Below are positions 33,301 through 41,068 of a stretch of 64,000 bases of DNA, one piece after another. Within the stretch, counting starts at the first letter, position 1. Each line of letters starts with the position of its first letter. The stretch comes from Acridotheres tristis (Eukaryota > Chordata > Aves > Passeriformes > Sturnidae), in NCBI GenBank assembly GCA_037013685.1, contig CM072892.1, positions 2,418,001-2,482,000 of the forward strand, read 5' to 3'. The notes beneath the pieces are model-generated. The model was not told the DNA's origin and did no database searches. It saw only the letters and a program-made list of their open reading frames with translations. The position numbers were made by a program, and so were the translations under genes.

Positions 33301-33681
33301 GGGAGCAGAGTGGGAAGATGGAGAGAGGGCTGGAAGGAGGGAGGGACAGAGGGTGGAGAGATGGACGGAGTGAAGATGGAGGGAAAGAGGGAGATGATGG
33401 AGAGGAGGAAGCGGGGTAGGGAGTGAGAGCGGCCGGGGGGAGGAGGGCAGGGAAGGAGAGGGCAGCGGGGAGCGGGACCGGCCGGGACTCACGTAGAGGC
33501 GGCGGGCGGAGCGGCCGTAGAGGCGCAGGGCGCGGCGGAGCAGCAGCCCCGGAGAACTCTCGTCATCCCCGGGCCGGAGCCGAGCATCGCCGCGGGCCGG
33601 GCCGTGCGGGAGCAGCCCCGGGAGGGACAGGGCTGTCCCCACCGCCAGCACCGCCGCCAGCACCGGCAGCACCGCCCGCAT
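15331..33681 (-). CDS. NID2: NID2 (nidogen-2), 22 coding exons, three thyroglobulin modules
   Basis: Exons in coding order: 33681-33493, 32832-32524, 29384-29152, 28926-28550, 27948-27799, 27719-27474, 27309-27109, 26984-26766, 25799-25656, 24895-24767, 24682-24539, 24449-24330, 24248-24021, 23321-23085, 22999-22778, 22664-22495, 21534-21405, 19512-19341, 17004-16847, 16279-16156, 15541-15429, 15341-15331. They sum to 4026 nt (1341 aa plus stop) with every phase agreeing. Nidogens are secreted basement-membrane glycoproteins that link laminin and collagen IV. Domain order: signal peptide (1-19), NIDO (about 95-245), a short linker, EGF (about 380-419), G2 beta-barrel (about 420-641), four EGF modules (two calcium-binding DVDEC), three thyroglobulin type-1 modules (about 821-1049), linker, and a YWTD propeller (1107-1341). 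Human NID2 has about 1375 aa and two thyroglobulin modules; here the acidic linker is shorter and a thyroglobulin exon is added. Confidence 0.97.
15429..15541 (-). CDS. NID2: NID2 exon 21 (propeller end)
   Basis: [20 protein letters not shown] then [17 protein letters not shown]. The donor GTAAAA is weak; if it were skipped the frame would read through to KTHPNPIPF and a TGA. Confidence 0.92.
15600..16155. other. NID2 intron 20, no recognised element
   Basis: Unremarkable intronic sequence with A/C-rich low complexity at 15938-15980. Confidence 0.4.
16156..16279 (-). CDS. NID2: NID2 exon 20 (YWTD propeller)
   Basis: [20 protein letters not shown] through [17 protein letters not shown], almost identical to the mammalian sequence. 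Confidence 0.95.
16355..16505 (-). mobile_element. Degenerate CR1-like fragment
   Basis: CACAGGACACCCCAAAAACC, TGGGGAGCCTGGGCAGTGCC and GAAGAACCTTTCCCTG. The pattern matches the CR1 subtype better preserved at 39149-39425. Confidence 0.55.
16535..16780 (-). mobile_element. CR1 LINE 3' fragment
   Basis: AGAATCATAAAATTCAAG, CAAGGCCACCACTGCTCCA, CAGGTGCCACATCCACAGGG and GACAAGGACTCCACCACTG, ending just before NID2 exon 19. Confidence 0.85.
16847..17004 (-). CDS. NID2: NID2 exon 19 (YWTD propeller)
   Basis: [20 protein letters not shown] through [20 protein letters not shown], with repeats YWTD and CWAD. Confidence 0.95.
17591..18175 (+). mobile_element. Solo-LTR-like element, copy 1 (NID2 intron 18)
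   Basis: Starts TGTTGGATCCC and ends near a poly(A) signal (AATAAAGAACCAAGCCC). Its blocks AATAGAAGTGTGTGAT, GATGGAGGATTTGGGGTGG and TTTAAGAGACCTTGCAGCAG recur in order at 26072-26755. This shared order shows a dispersed retroviral-type LTR; no internal viral genes are present. The ends are approximate. Confidence 0.65.
18377..19345 (-). repeat. A/T-rich tandem duplication (about 475 bp unit) reaching NID2 exon 18
   Basis: Copy 1 is 18377-18851 and copy 2 is 18852-19345. Both contain CTACTTGCAAC/CTACTCGCAAC, TATCATTTGCTCTGAATC, CCCCTTTCAACTCG and GGTTCTTGGCAGGG. Copy 2 includes the exon 18 donor and copy 1 keeps a donor-like GTGAGC (18833-18838 on +). Confidence 0.9.
19341..19512 (-). CDS. 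NID2: NID2 exon 18 (YWTD propeller)
   Basis: [20 protein letters not shown] through [18 protein letters not shown] replaces YWTD. The region including its donor was copied downstream in the intron (18377-18851). Confidence 0.95.
19578..20535 (+). mobile_element. Probable LTR-type element with internal tandem repeats
   Basis: Five to six roughly 90-bp repeats, each with GGAGATATCTCCTGTTAATG and CAGTGTTCTTTATC, occupy 19580-20060. Non-repeated sequence follows with GACTGACTGACTGACTG at 20361-20377 and ends near 20531 in TTTACA. The layout resembles avian LTRs carrying U3 repeats. No target-site duplication was found, so a non-LTR satellite is possible. Confidence 0.5.
20595..20645. repeat. TA/TG microsatellite
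   Basis: Alternating TATATA, CATAAATA and TGTGTGTGTG sequence in NID2 intron 17. Confidence 0.8.
20646..21130. other. NID2 intron 17, unassigned
   Basis: A/T-rich at first, then a short direct repeat GGGAATCAAGGACA/AATCAAGGACA near 20880-20925. It may belong to a further LTR but I cannot support that. Confidence 0.35.
21139..21264. repeat. AT-only palindromic microsatellite
   Basis: About 125 bp of TAATA/TATTA units capable of long hairpins, in NID2 intron 17. Confidence 0.9.
21405..21534 (-). CDS. NID2: NID2 exon 17 (YWTD propeller)
   Basis: [20 protein letters not shown] through [20 protein letters not shown]. It carries the first YWTD repeat; the donor is GTGTGC. Confidence 0.95.
22083..22350 (-). 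mobile_element. CR1 LINE 3' fragment
   Basis: AGAATGGTTTGGGTTAGAAA, GGCCTTGGACACTTCCAGGG and TTCTCTGGGCACCCTGTGCC, a well-preserved CR1 tail between NID2 exons 16 and 17. Confidence 0.92.
22495..22664 (-). CDS. NID2: NID2 exon 16 (linker to propeller)
   Basis: [20 protein letters not shown], then [20 protein letters not shown] and [11 protein letters not shown]. It leads into the first propeller blade and ends on a codon boundary. Confidence 0.95.
22778..22999 (-). CDS. NID2: NID2 exon 15 (thyroglobulin type-1, module 3)
   Basis: [20 protein letters not shown], then [25 protein letters not shown] and PGTTPPC. It corresponds to the second thyroglobulin module of human NID2 (PTQRPPTICERW). 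An RGD is encoded at 22917-22925 where human has RDD. Confidence 0.95.
23085..23321 (-). CDS. NID2: NID2 exon 14 (thyroglobulin type-1, module 2; duplicate of exon 13)
   Basis: [20 protein letters not shown], then the same [20 protein letters not shown] core, [14 protein letters not shown] and TTPPRC. It is 237 nt against 228 in exon 13; both are phase 1 at each end, so either can be gained or lost without a frameshift. Confidence 0.94.
23618..23885 (-). mobile_element. CR1 LINE 3' fragment between the duplicated thyroglobulin exons
   Basis: CACAGAATCCTTAGGGTTGG, GATCCTCCAGTCCAACCTCC and TTCTTCCTCGTGCTGTGGTG. It belongs to a different CR1 subtype from the 22-kb copy. Confidence 0.85.
23918..23962. 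repeat. Two-copy 21-bp tandem repeat
   Basis: GGGCCACAGTGGGATGCCATT occurs twice in direct succession near NID2 exon 13. Confidence 0.9.
24021..24248 (-). CDS. NID2: NID2 exon 13 (thyroglobulin type-1, module 1)
   Basis: [20 protein letters not shown], then [34 protein letters not shown] and TTPPRC. It shows the PLQC, CWCV and six-cysteine pattern of thyroglobulin type-1 modules. Its 3' 160 bp match exon 14 with only about two differences; see findings. Confidence 0.95.
24330..24449 (-). CDS. NID2: NID2 exon 12 (calcium-binding EGF-like 5)
   Basis: [20 protein letters not shown] through [18 protein letters not shown], followed by TY. Confidence 0.96.
24539..24682 (-). CDS. NID2: NID2 exon 11 (EGF-like 4)
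   Basis: [20 protein letters not shown] through [15 protein letters not shown], an EGF module without the calcium signature. Confidence 0.95.
24767..24895 (-). CDS. NID2: NID2 exon 10 (calcium-binding EGF-like 3)
   Basis: [20 protein letters not shown] through [20 protein letters not shown], a classical calcium-binding EGF module with the DVDEC start and SF-C-C pattern. Confidence 0.95.
25015..25480. other. A/T-richer island in NID2 intron 9
   Basis: About 450 bp, clearly A/T-richer than the flanking exons. It may be an old insertion, but I recognise no family. Confidence 0.4.
25656..25799 (-). CDS. NID2: NID2 exon 9 (EGF-like 2)
   Basis: [20 protein letters not shown] through [18 protein letters not shown]. 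The donor GTCAGC is weaker than the other NID2 donors. Confidence 0.94.
26072..26755 (+). mobile_element. Solo-LTR-like element, copy 2, ending beside NID2 exon 8
   Basis: Starts TGTTGGAACCC and shares ordered blocks with 17591-18175: AATAGAAGTGTGTAAT, GATGGAGGTTTTAGGGTGG, TTAAAAGACCTTGTCGAG. A hexanucleotide array lies inside. The right end runs up to the exon 8 donor. Confidence 0.65.
26270..26397. repeat. AAATAG hexanucleotide array
   Basis: About 21 perfect copies of AAATAG, expanded from an ATATAG-like seed inside the LTR-like element. Copy 1 of the element lacks it. Confidence 0.97.
26766..26984 (-). CDS. NID2: NID2 exon 8 (G2 beta-barrel, end)
   Basis: [20 protein letters not shown] through [20 protein letters not shown] to VGPAR. 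Two N-glycosylation sequons (NQT, NIS) are present. The donor GTGAGA lies within about 15-20 bp of a solo-LTR-like insertion. Confidence 0.95.
27109..27309 (-). CDS. NID2: NID2 exon 7 (G2 beta-barrel)
   Basis: [20 protein letters not shown] through [19 protein letters not shown]. It contains an N-glycosylation sequon, NVT. Confidence 0.96.
27474..27719 (-). CDS. NID2: NID2 exon 6 (G2 beta-barrel)
   Basis: [16 protein letters not shown], then [20 protein letters not shown] and [17 protein letters not shown]: the start of the nidogen G2 barrel, which binds collagen IV and perlecan in this family. Confidence 0.96.
27799..27948 (-). CDS. NID2: NID2 exon 5 (EGF-like 1)
   Basis: [20 protein letters not shown] through [17 protein letters not shown] to CLPE. 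Six cysteines form the first EGF module next to G2. Confidence 0.96.
28550..28926 (-). CDS. NID2: NID2 exon 4 (NIDO end and linker)
   Basis: Begins [16 protein letters not shown], which closes the NIDO domain, then a Pro/Ser/Gly/His-rich linker ending [10 protein letters not shown]. At 125 codons it is much shorter than the acidic linker of human NID2. Confidence 0.93.
29152..29384 (-). CDS. NID2: NID2 exon 3 (NIDO domain)
   Basis: [20 protein letters not shown] through [20 protein letters not shown]. It is the most conserved block of NIDO and ends in a split Arg codon. Confidence 0.96.
29385..29544. other. NID2 intron 2, 3' part
   Basis: Purine-rich intronic sequence between exon 3 and the CR1; nothing recognised. 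Confidence 0.35.
29545..29928 (+). mobile_element. CR1 LINE 3' fragment
   Basis: Sense strand: GAGGAGAAGGCTCCAGGG, CAGAGAAGCTGTGGCTGCCC, GTCCCTGCACGAGGCAGG and CTTCCAACCCAAACCATCCC. Confidence 0.92.
29930..32020. other. NID2 intron 2, central part
   Basis: About 2.1 kb with no repeat I recognise. GC-rich around 30200-30720, with a TATAAAG motif at 30548-30554 and a C-run near 31770. It could hold regulatory sequence; no exon is supported. Confidence 0.4.
32027..32350 (-). mobile_element. CR1 LINE 3' fragment
   Basis: AATCATGGAATGGTTTGGGT, CAGGGATCCAGGGGCCGCC, CACAGCCAAGAATTTCTTCC and CCTTGTCCTGACACTCC, just upstream of NID2 exon 2 on +. Confidence 0.93.
32524..32832 (-). CDS. NID2: NID2 exon 2 (start of NIDO domain)
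   Basis: 103 codons in phase 0: [20 protein letters not shown] through [12 protein letters not shown] to PSTK. It matches the conserved start of the nidogen NIDO domain. Confidence 0.96.
33110..33425. repeat. Purine-rich GGATGGAGG low-complexity tract in NID2 intron 1
   Basis: About 300 bp, strongly G/A on the + strand, with irregular GGATGG, GGAGG and GGGACA units. Confidence 0.75.
33493..33681 (-). CDS. NID2: NID2 exon 1 (signal peptide)
   Basis: Starts [19 protein letters not shown], a typical hydrophobic signal peptide, and ends GRSARRLY before GTGAGT. The open frame runs further upstream, but this Met is the only one followed by a signal sequence. An RGD tripeptide is at 33586-33594. 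Confidence 0.9.
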
Positions 33682-33870
33682 CCCGACACCGGCCACGGGA
33701 ACTCCCGACGGTACCGGGAGAAGCCGAGCGGAGCAGTGGAGCCGAGCGGAGCCGGGCGGACCGGACGGGGCGACCCCGGCCCCGTGGGGCGGGACGGGGA
33801 GTAGCCCGAGGGGCGTGGCCAAACAGCGGCCGTCCCCGTTCTGGGCCAATCAGGTTTTACCCAAAATCCG
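33682..33870 (-). promoter_or_regulatory. NID2: NID2 CpG-island promoter
   Basis: CpG-dense sequence directly before the NID2 ATG. It has GC boxes GGGGCGGG (33786-33793) and GGGCGTGGCC (33811-33820), and CCAAT at 33846-33850 (inverted relative to NID2). No TATA box is evident, as expected for a CpG-island promoter. Confidence 0.65.
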
Positions 33871-33974
33871 TCCAGGGTTGAGGCCTCCCCCCTATTCCGC
33901 ATCCCCGTGCATCCCCCGGGCCGGTACCGGCATCCCGGGGGGAGCGGGGTATCACAGCGTCCCGGGAAAAAGAG

Positions 33975-34285
33975 TGGGATCCCCTCTCCGTGCCCTGCAT
34001 CCCCCCCGGATCCCCCTGGAGCCCTGCGTCCCCCTCCGAACCCCGCATCCCTCCCCAGATCCCCACATCCCCCTCGGATTCCCGCATCCCCTCCCCGAGC
34101 CCCGCATCCCCTCTGGATCCCCGTATCCCCTTGGATCCCCGCATTCCCCCTTGATCCCCGCATCCCCTCTGGATCCCCGTATCCCCTTGGATCCCCGCAT
34201 TCCCTCTGGATCCCCGCATCCCCCCGGATCCCTGCATCCCCCTAGATCCCCCCATCTCCCCCGGATCCCCGGATCCCCCCCGCTC
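33975..34285. repeat. CCCGCATCC-type minisatellite upstream of NID2
   Basis: Degenerate 13-20 bp units such as GGATCCCCGCATCCCCT, about 16 copies, starting roughly 300 bp upstream of the NID2 ATG. Confidence 0.85.
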
Positions 34286-34299
34286 GCTGCTCCGCCCCC

Positions 34300-35680
34300 G
34301 GGGCCGGGCCCGCGTCCAGCCGGGGTCGGGGCCGGGGTCGCGGCGTGGGCGGGAGGCTCTGGCCACTCCCCGCTCGCTCCCTCGGATCCCGCTCCCTTGA
34401 GCCGGGAAGAAACGTGACTCCTCATCCAAGGGAACCCGCGGGGGGAGGACAGGGGCAGCCCCCGGCCAAAATCTGTCGCGCAGCCCAGCTGGCAGGCGGT
34501 CAGCGAGCGGCCCCCCACGCACTCCCGACCGGGCGCGGAGTCAGCGCTGTTTATCCTTTCTCTGTCCCGTCATCCATCATCTCCAGCTCTGCAGGGGCCG
34601 ATGGACCGAGGAGGGTTTGCTCTGGGTTCGGGGGATGAGGGTGGGAGTACCCACAGTGGTGGAGGGGAGGAAGAGCTCAAATCCCGGCAGCTGCACTCCG
34701 TGAGTGCTCCTGGAAATCCGGGCTGGGAGCAGCCAAAAGCTCTGCTCCAGCTTCCTGGAGCGTTTCCCCCTTCCCTGGCCTGGAGACTTCATCTCCAGCA
34801 CAGCCATGCCCGAGGAATGCCAGATAACAAGGAGGGAAGTGTCAAAGCCCTTGTAGGCTGTCGAGAGAAATGAATCAGGGACACATTCATGACATTCCCC
34901 ACAGGAATCCTCACGTGGGAAGCAGCTGGACACTCTCCATCCCGTCTATTGCAGTGACAGAGATTTGTCACTGTGGCCCTGTCTCCTCCATCCTGTATCC
35001 ACTGCACCCTGCTCACCCTGGAAAGCAGCTCCCAGTGGTGCTGGGATTGAGCTGGTTTGGCAGTCTGGCTGTTCCAGGGAGTGCCACTGCCAGGGCCACA
35101 TCTGGAGAAGCCACTGGCCCTTGGCTGCAGGCATCTGGCAGGCTCCAGCCCCTGGAAGGAGTCATTTGCCTGGCCATGGAAAACCATTAGGACTTGGAGT
35201 GGGGTCCAGGCCAGCTGGACACGATCTGCAGCCTTGGAGGAGCTTCCCGTGCCAAAATGTGGCTTTTCTTTGAAGCTCCAACACCTCCATGGCTCCCCAG
35301 GGAAATTGGGAGCTGCAGGGGGCCAGCAGCTCCTCTGCCTGGTGACATCCCAGCTGGGATGTCACTCCCATGGGGATTGGTGGCATTTGGTGGCACCTCG
35401 GAGGTGGCAGAGGGGGCAGGAAGTGGGGGGAGGGAAAGAGAGGAAAGCCTTGCTGTTCCATGAGATTTTTGGGGGCTATTGAAAATCCAAACCTGAGAAT
35501 CCTCTGGATTGGGAAGGAGGAGCTGCCAGGTTTCCTGCAGTCTTTAGGATGCTAAAAATTGTATTTTCCCTTCTCCCTGAGCCAAACTGGCACAGATCAG
35601 TTAAAAAAAGACAGCTGGGAAGAGCTGGAGTCCTGTCCTGGCCTTGGGAGCAGAGTCCTGCTGGCATGGGCATCCCTGTG
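34300..35680. other. Intergenic, no gene recognised
   Basis: GC-rich island edge to about 34540, then ordinary intergenic sequence without CR1. No coding exon is supported. Confidence 0.4.
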
Positions 35681-35689
35681 GCTTTGGGA

Positions 35690-36045
35690 GAAGCTGGGAG
35701 CCTTAGTGGAGATGGGAAGAGGGATTGGGATAGGGATGAGGAAGAGGATGGAGACAAGAAATGGGATGAGGATAAGGGTGGGGACCATGATGTGGATGGG
35801 GTCGGGGATGAGGATGGGGATGGACATTGGGATGGGGACAAGAATGGGGATGAGTGTAGGAACAGGGATGAAGATGGAGACAAGGATGGGGATATGGGTG
35901 AGGATGGGCAATAGAGAATGAAGAGGAAGGTGAGGAAAGGGGCAAGGATGAGGATGAGGATGGGCAGAGGAATAGGTCTTGGGATGTAAATGGGATTGGG
36001 GACAGGGATAGGGATGAGGATGAGAATGAAGATGGGACAGGGACA
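35690..36045. repeat. GATGGGGATGAGGATGGGG-type purine array
   Basis: About 350 bp of 6-bp-based G/A repeats (GATGGG, GATGAG, GACAAG). The reverse strand is a pyrimidine tract. Confidence 0.9.
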
Positions 36046-36967
36046 GGCTGTGCTCGCCCACACCCTGTGCTGGGAAGGGACTGGTCCCTGTAATCACTTC
36101 CATGTGCCTCTGGCTGCAGGGTTCATCCCTTCTCTTAGCTTGGGCATGAAAACAATCCAGAGCCATTTCCTGGGAGGCATTTTGGGCAGAAACAGATGTG
36201 CTGACATTATGGAAGTGGAGGAAGATCTGGGATGGGGCTGAGGATGGATCTGCCCCCACCCAGCAGACACTCCCTGTGCTGAACTGGGAGAACCAGGACA
36301 AACCACTGGTCACCCTCCTGCCAGATGTGGCTGCTGGGAGGGGCCGGCACCTCCCTGTCCTGCTGAAGCCTCACCTTCCCCTGGGCTCCCAGCGAGGAGC
36401 AGGAAAAGCAGAGGAATCCCTGGCTCAGAGGCTGCTGAGGCAGGAAATTCCGGCAGCCTCTCCCCCAAGCCTGGCAGCGCTGGAATTGCTGAGCCCCTGC
36501 AGCCGGCACAGATAAGGGGAGCAGCAGGAAACGCGCACCTCTCCTGGGGCAGGCAGGAAAGGAAGCGCGATTCCCGGGAATGGGAGCGTGCCTGGGGGCT
36601 GCAGCACACGGCAAAGGCTCACAGGATGCTCCGGGGCTGTTTGGGATGTTTGCAGGGAAGCAGGGCCGGGATAAGAGCAGGGATTCAGGCGGTGCTGGCA
36701 CGGGCTCGCTCAGCAGTGTCCCGTTGCCAGCTGGGTTAGTGGGTCACTCTAATAAAGCCTTGGAGCATTTCTCCCCCTGGATATCGGAAACCAGCCCTGC
36801 TCAAGGTCAGGCGGTTTGGCAGGAAGGGCCACAAACCCTTGATGTGCCTTGAACATCCCTGTGGGTCCTGCAGGAAAGGGCTCTGCACCCCTGAGCTCCC
36901 TGGACCAGCACCAAAAACTGTTCTGGCCTCACGTCCCAAGAAAAAGAGATGGCTCTGGGGACCCCCT

Positions 36968-37310
36968 CATAGAATTATGGAATTGTTTAGGTTGGGAAAT
37001 CCCTCTCAGATCATCGAGTCTAACCCTTCCCCCAGCACTGCCGAGGCCACCACTGCCCCATGTCCCCAAGTGCCACATCCACAGGGCTTTTAAACCCCTC
37101 CAGGGTGGTGAATCCACCACTGCTCTGGGCAGCTGTGCCAGGGCTGGACAACCATTTTTGTGAAGCATTTTTCTCCATATCCAATCTAAACCTCCCCTGG
37201 CACAACTTGAAACTATTTCCTTTTTCCTGTCCCTTGTTCCCTGGGAGCAGAGCCCGACCCCCACCTGGTTGCTCCCTCCTTTCATGGAATGACAGAAAGA
37301 AAATTTCTCC
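36968..37310 (-). mobile_element. CR1 LINE 3' fragment
   Basis: AGAATTATGGAATTGTTTAG, CCGAGGCCACCACTGCCCCA, CCCCAAGTGCCACATCC and CAATCTAAACCTCCCCTGGC. Confidence 0.9.
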
Positions 37311-37834
37311 ATCCTTAATAACTGGAATGTGCTGGATAATACCGGCCAAATGTGGCAGCAGCATTTCTGAGGCTCGATAAAACCAGACAGAATTAAACCA
37401 GACCCCATCAGCTGCCCCCTGGCCCAGGAAGGTGAGCACAGCCTTGGGTTTGAGCTCAGCCCTCAGGAGCCATCTGAGAACTCCCAGCTGGTGCCCGGCT
37501 TTCCAGCAGCAGGAACAAGCTCTGAGCTGTGCCAAGGACAAAGGGGGACTCTGTGGGTGGCTGTGCCCCTCCTGTGGGGTAGCTCTGCATCCCTTCAGGC
37601 CATCCTGAGGGATTTCTCCTGCTGGCTCCATCTCCCTGCCTTCCCTGGGGCTGTTTCCTTTCCTGGGAGCATCCCGAGGGAGCTGACAGCAGGGCAGGTC
37701 CCCCCCAGCACAGCACCCAGCTCTCCACATCTCCATTTTTGGGAACACTCCTCATTAATTTTGCTCTCAATTCCTTGACTCAGCTTTGCCTCGTGACTCA
37801 GCATTTCCTTACCCTGGCCCACTGCAGGAACACA

Positions 37835-38165
37835 ATTCCCATGGATCCAGGGATGGACACACTCCTCCATGGATCCAGGGATGGACACAATTCCCAAATG
37901 GATCCAGGGATGGATTCACATCCCAGTGGATCCAGGGATGGGCACACTTCCCCATGGATCCAGGAATGGACACACTTCCCCATGGATCCAGGGATGGACA
38001 CAATTCCCAAATGGATCCAGGGATGGATTCACATCTCAGTGGATCCAGGGATGGGCACACTCCCCCATGGATCCAGGGATGGACACACTTCCCCATGGAT
38101 CCAGGGATGGACACACTTCCCAATGGATCCAGGGATGGATTCACTTCTCCATGGATCCAGGACCT
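37835..38165. repeat. 28-bp minisatellite with higher-order period
   Basis: About 12 copies of ATGGATCCAGGGATGGACAC plus a variable tail. Tail types recur in the order CACAATT, TTCACAT, GGGCACACT, GACACACTT, giving a second period of about 114 bp. Confidence 0.95.
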
Positions 38166-38424
38166 GCTGAAGGTGCATCCTCAAGGACAGCCACCCGTGC
38201 TGCAGGTGATTTCCCACCCTCCAGCTGTGGCTCAACACGGATCTTTCTGCTCAGGGCATCACGGGTGTTGTGGGAGAGTTTTCCTTATGGAGAGTTGGAA
38301 TTATGGGGTCCAGAACACCATGGGGTGCATGGAAAAACAAGATTTTTATAAAAAGAGGATTTCTTGACCTTGGGCAACTTGGCTGGAGCAGAAATGTGAG
38401 AAAAGGTTTCAGTGCATGGAGAGA

Positions 38425-38555
38425 AGGAAAACCAAGTTGGATGAGGCTTGGAGCAACCTGGGATAGTGGAAGGTGTCCCTGCCCATGGCAGGGGGTTGGA
38501 ATGGGATGGGATTTAAGGACCCTTCCAACCCAAACCATTCTGAGATTCCAGGATT
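38425..38555 (+). mobile_element. CR1 LINE tail
   Basis: GATGAGGCTTGGAGCAACCT, GTGTCCCTGCCCATGGCAGG, CCCTTCCAACCCAAACCATT. Confidence 0.9.
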
Positions 38556-39148
38556 AAGCTGCTGAGTCCTCCCAGCTGGAAAGTGGAGCTCAGATCTCCC
38601 AGCACCCCGGGGAGCTGAAGACTCACAGGATGAAAACTCTGCTCCCACATGGAAAAACTTTCTGAGACATCTGAGCCCCAGCCCAGAGAAATGCTCCAGG
38701 TTTTACAATGTATTTTAAGACATAAAGGTAAAGAAAACTTTTTTTTTTTCTTTTAAATCTCTGGGGCTCTCCCTCCTTCCTTCCTCTCTCTAAATATTGC
38801 TGCAAAGCTGTTTTTTCTCCAGCAGCTGCCGGATGAGCGTGAGGAGCCCTGCGAGCACGGAGCTTGCAGGGAGCTCCCAGCCCTGCCTGACACTGACTGA
38901 TTCCTGCTCCCCAAGATTAGCCACGAGCTCCTTATTTGGTCCAGGCTCCAGCAAATTCCCTGGCAGAGGGGATTGAATCTGCAGGCAGATCAGCCCGGAT
39001 GGGAGCTGTGCTGGAGCATCTGTCAGGAGGGAGCAGAGATAAAAATCAGAAAATCAGCCCAGATTGGCGTCTCCAAGGAGCCTGGTGTTTGTCCCCACAG
39101 CACAGGTCACACACTGCCTGTCCCCATCACCCTCCAGAGCACAGAGTG

Positions 39149-39425
39149 GAATCACAGAATTCCCTGAGCTGGAAGGGACCCACAGGGATCATCCAGAGCA
39201 GCTCCTGGCCCTGCACAGACACCCAACAATCCCACCCTGGGCATGCCTGGTGTCCCAACACTCCTGGAGCCTCGGGAATGTCACCATTCCCTGGGAGCCT
39301 GGGCAGTGTCCAGCACCCTCTGGGGGAAGAAAATTTCCCTGAAATCCAACCTAACCCCCCCAGCACAGGTCTGGTCCTGCCCCATCCCAGGGCTCTGACC
39401 CTGACACAAGCTGGGCTGAGCTGCT
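39149..39425 (-). mobile_element. CR1-like LINE fragment (second subtype)
   Basis: GAATCACAGAATTCCCTGAG, GGAAGGGACCCACAGGGATC, CCCTGGGAGCCTGGGCAGTG and GAAAATTTCCCTGAAATCC. Confidence 0.8.
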
Positions 39426-39595
39426 GCAGCTTTGAGACCCTTCCACAGGTGTTTATACCCAGAATCAAGAGTTTACTGCAGAATTAGCAATTAGAATTAG
39501 AACTGCAATTAGCAATTAGAATTAGGCCAACAAATTGGGCTTTATCTGTTGCATGGATTAGGTGCCCCTGGAATCTCCCCAGCTGCAAGTGGACA

Positions 39596-39690
39596 GGAAT
39601 GGTTTGGGTTGGAAAGGACCTTAAATCCCATCTTATTTCATGGGCAGGGACACCTTCCCCTAGACCAGCTCCTGGGGAAGCTGGGATCCC
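39596..39690 (-). mobile_element. Short CR1 LINE tail
   Basis: GGAATGGTTTGGGTTGGAAA, GACCTTAAATCCCATC and GGGCAGGGACACCTTCCCC. Confidence 0.85.
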
Positions 39691-39839
39691 ATGGCTTGCT
39701 CTGGGGGTACCATCAGAGATGGGATTCAGCCATTCCCACGGCTCTAACAAATCCAAATCTCCCCCAAAACCTCTTTCCAGCTCATCTCTCCTCTCCTGAC
39801 CTCCTGGGGCCTCCAGCCGTGACCCCTGCAGCCCCCGAG

Positions 39840-40440
39840 GGCTCGGGGGGTGGCTAATCCCAGCAATTAGCCTCGTTCCCCGCATTTATCTCCTTCCTGC
39901 CTTTGTCTGCCCCTGACAGCTTCTCCCAGCAAATCCTCTCCCAGCCACATTTCCCTGGCTCCGCCGGCCCTGGCAGCCTTTGTCCCTCGGAGCCTCTCGG
40001 AGCTGGGTGAAGAGGTTATTCCCCCCCGACACGTGTCCCCTGCATCCGCGGTGACCAAAATCCAGCGCCCAGCAGCGCCGAGGTCACCCGGCCCCGGCAG
40101 GACCCGCTCCGGCTGCGGGCGGGAGGATTTGTTCTTTCAATTGAAGACGGATGCAGCCCCGGCGGCGTTTGAGGCTAAAAAAGGGATTTTAGGGCTGAGC
40201 GATCCGGCTAAATGGGGACAGAGGGCTTGGGCTAGCTGGAAATTCAATGGGAAATAGCGGAACACATGGGAAGCACATTTGGGAACTGCGTGCTCCGCCC
40301 AGCCCGTTCCTCGGGACAGGCTGCGCATCCACAGGGGAGCTCCAGGGACACACGGACATTCAGAGGGATGGGAGCCCTCACATGTGGGGGGTTCACAACC
40401 TTTCCATGCCTAAAGCAATGAGCCAGCCCGCTAGGATTTA
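39840..40440. other. Intergenic non-repeat block
   Basis: Contains TAATCCCAGCAATTAG-like homeodomain-type motifs near 39855 and GC-rich sequence after 40030. No gene seen. Confidence 0.35.
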
Positions 40441-40621
40441 ATTATTGTTGTTTCCTGAGATTTTATTTTATTTTTTTTTAGTTCGGGAATCTTCTCCCCT
40501 TAAACTGAGATTCAAATCTTTTGGGGGCTTTTTCACCAAGGAGGTACAGTCCGCTCATGAAGGAAGGAAAAAAGAGACGGCGTGGTGGAGGGAAAAAAAG
40601 GATAGAGAGGAGGAAGAATGG

Positions 40622-41068
40622 ATTTGAGCTGAAAATGACCTTAAGAAGATTCCCATTCCACCTCCAGCCGTGGGCAGGGACAGCTTCCCCTATTCCAGGC
40701 TGCTCCAAGCCCCAATGTCCAACCTGGCCTTAGACACTCCCAGGGATCCAGGGACAGCCACAGCTTCTCTGGGAATTCTATTCCAGGGTCTCCCCACCCT
40801 CATAGGGAGCAATTCCCAATATCCCATCCATCCCTGCCCTCTGGCAGTGGAAGCCATTCCCTGTGTCCTGTCCCTCCATCCCTTGTCCCCAGTTCCTCTC
40901 CAGCTCTCCTGGAGCCCCTTTAGGCCCTGCCAGGGGCTCTGAGCTCTCCCTGGATCCTTCTCCTCTCCAGGTGAACATTCCCAGCTCTCCCAGCCTGGCT
41001 CCAGCCCTTGGAGCAGCTCCGGGGCTGCTCTGGACTCGTTCCAGCAGCTCCACATCCTTCTGATATTG
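40622..41068 (-). mobile_element. CR1 LINE 3' fragment (long)
   Basis: About 445 bp: GAAAATGACCTTAAGAAG, CCAACCTGGCCTTAGACACT, GTGGAAGCCATTCCCTGTGT, CCAGCTCTCCTGGAGCCCC and GACTCGTTCCAGCAGCTCC. One of the longer CR1 copies here. Confidence 0.92.

Noticed and set aside
32506..33849. 447-aa frame joining NID2 exons 1 and 2 through the intron
   Set aside because: The intron happens to be open; canonical GTGAGT and CTGCAG sites and homology (RLY-VGTNG) show two separate exons.
35549..35921. Asp/Gly-rich and Met/Gly-rich frames
   Set aside because: They follow the GATGGG array; no homology.
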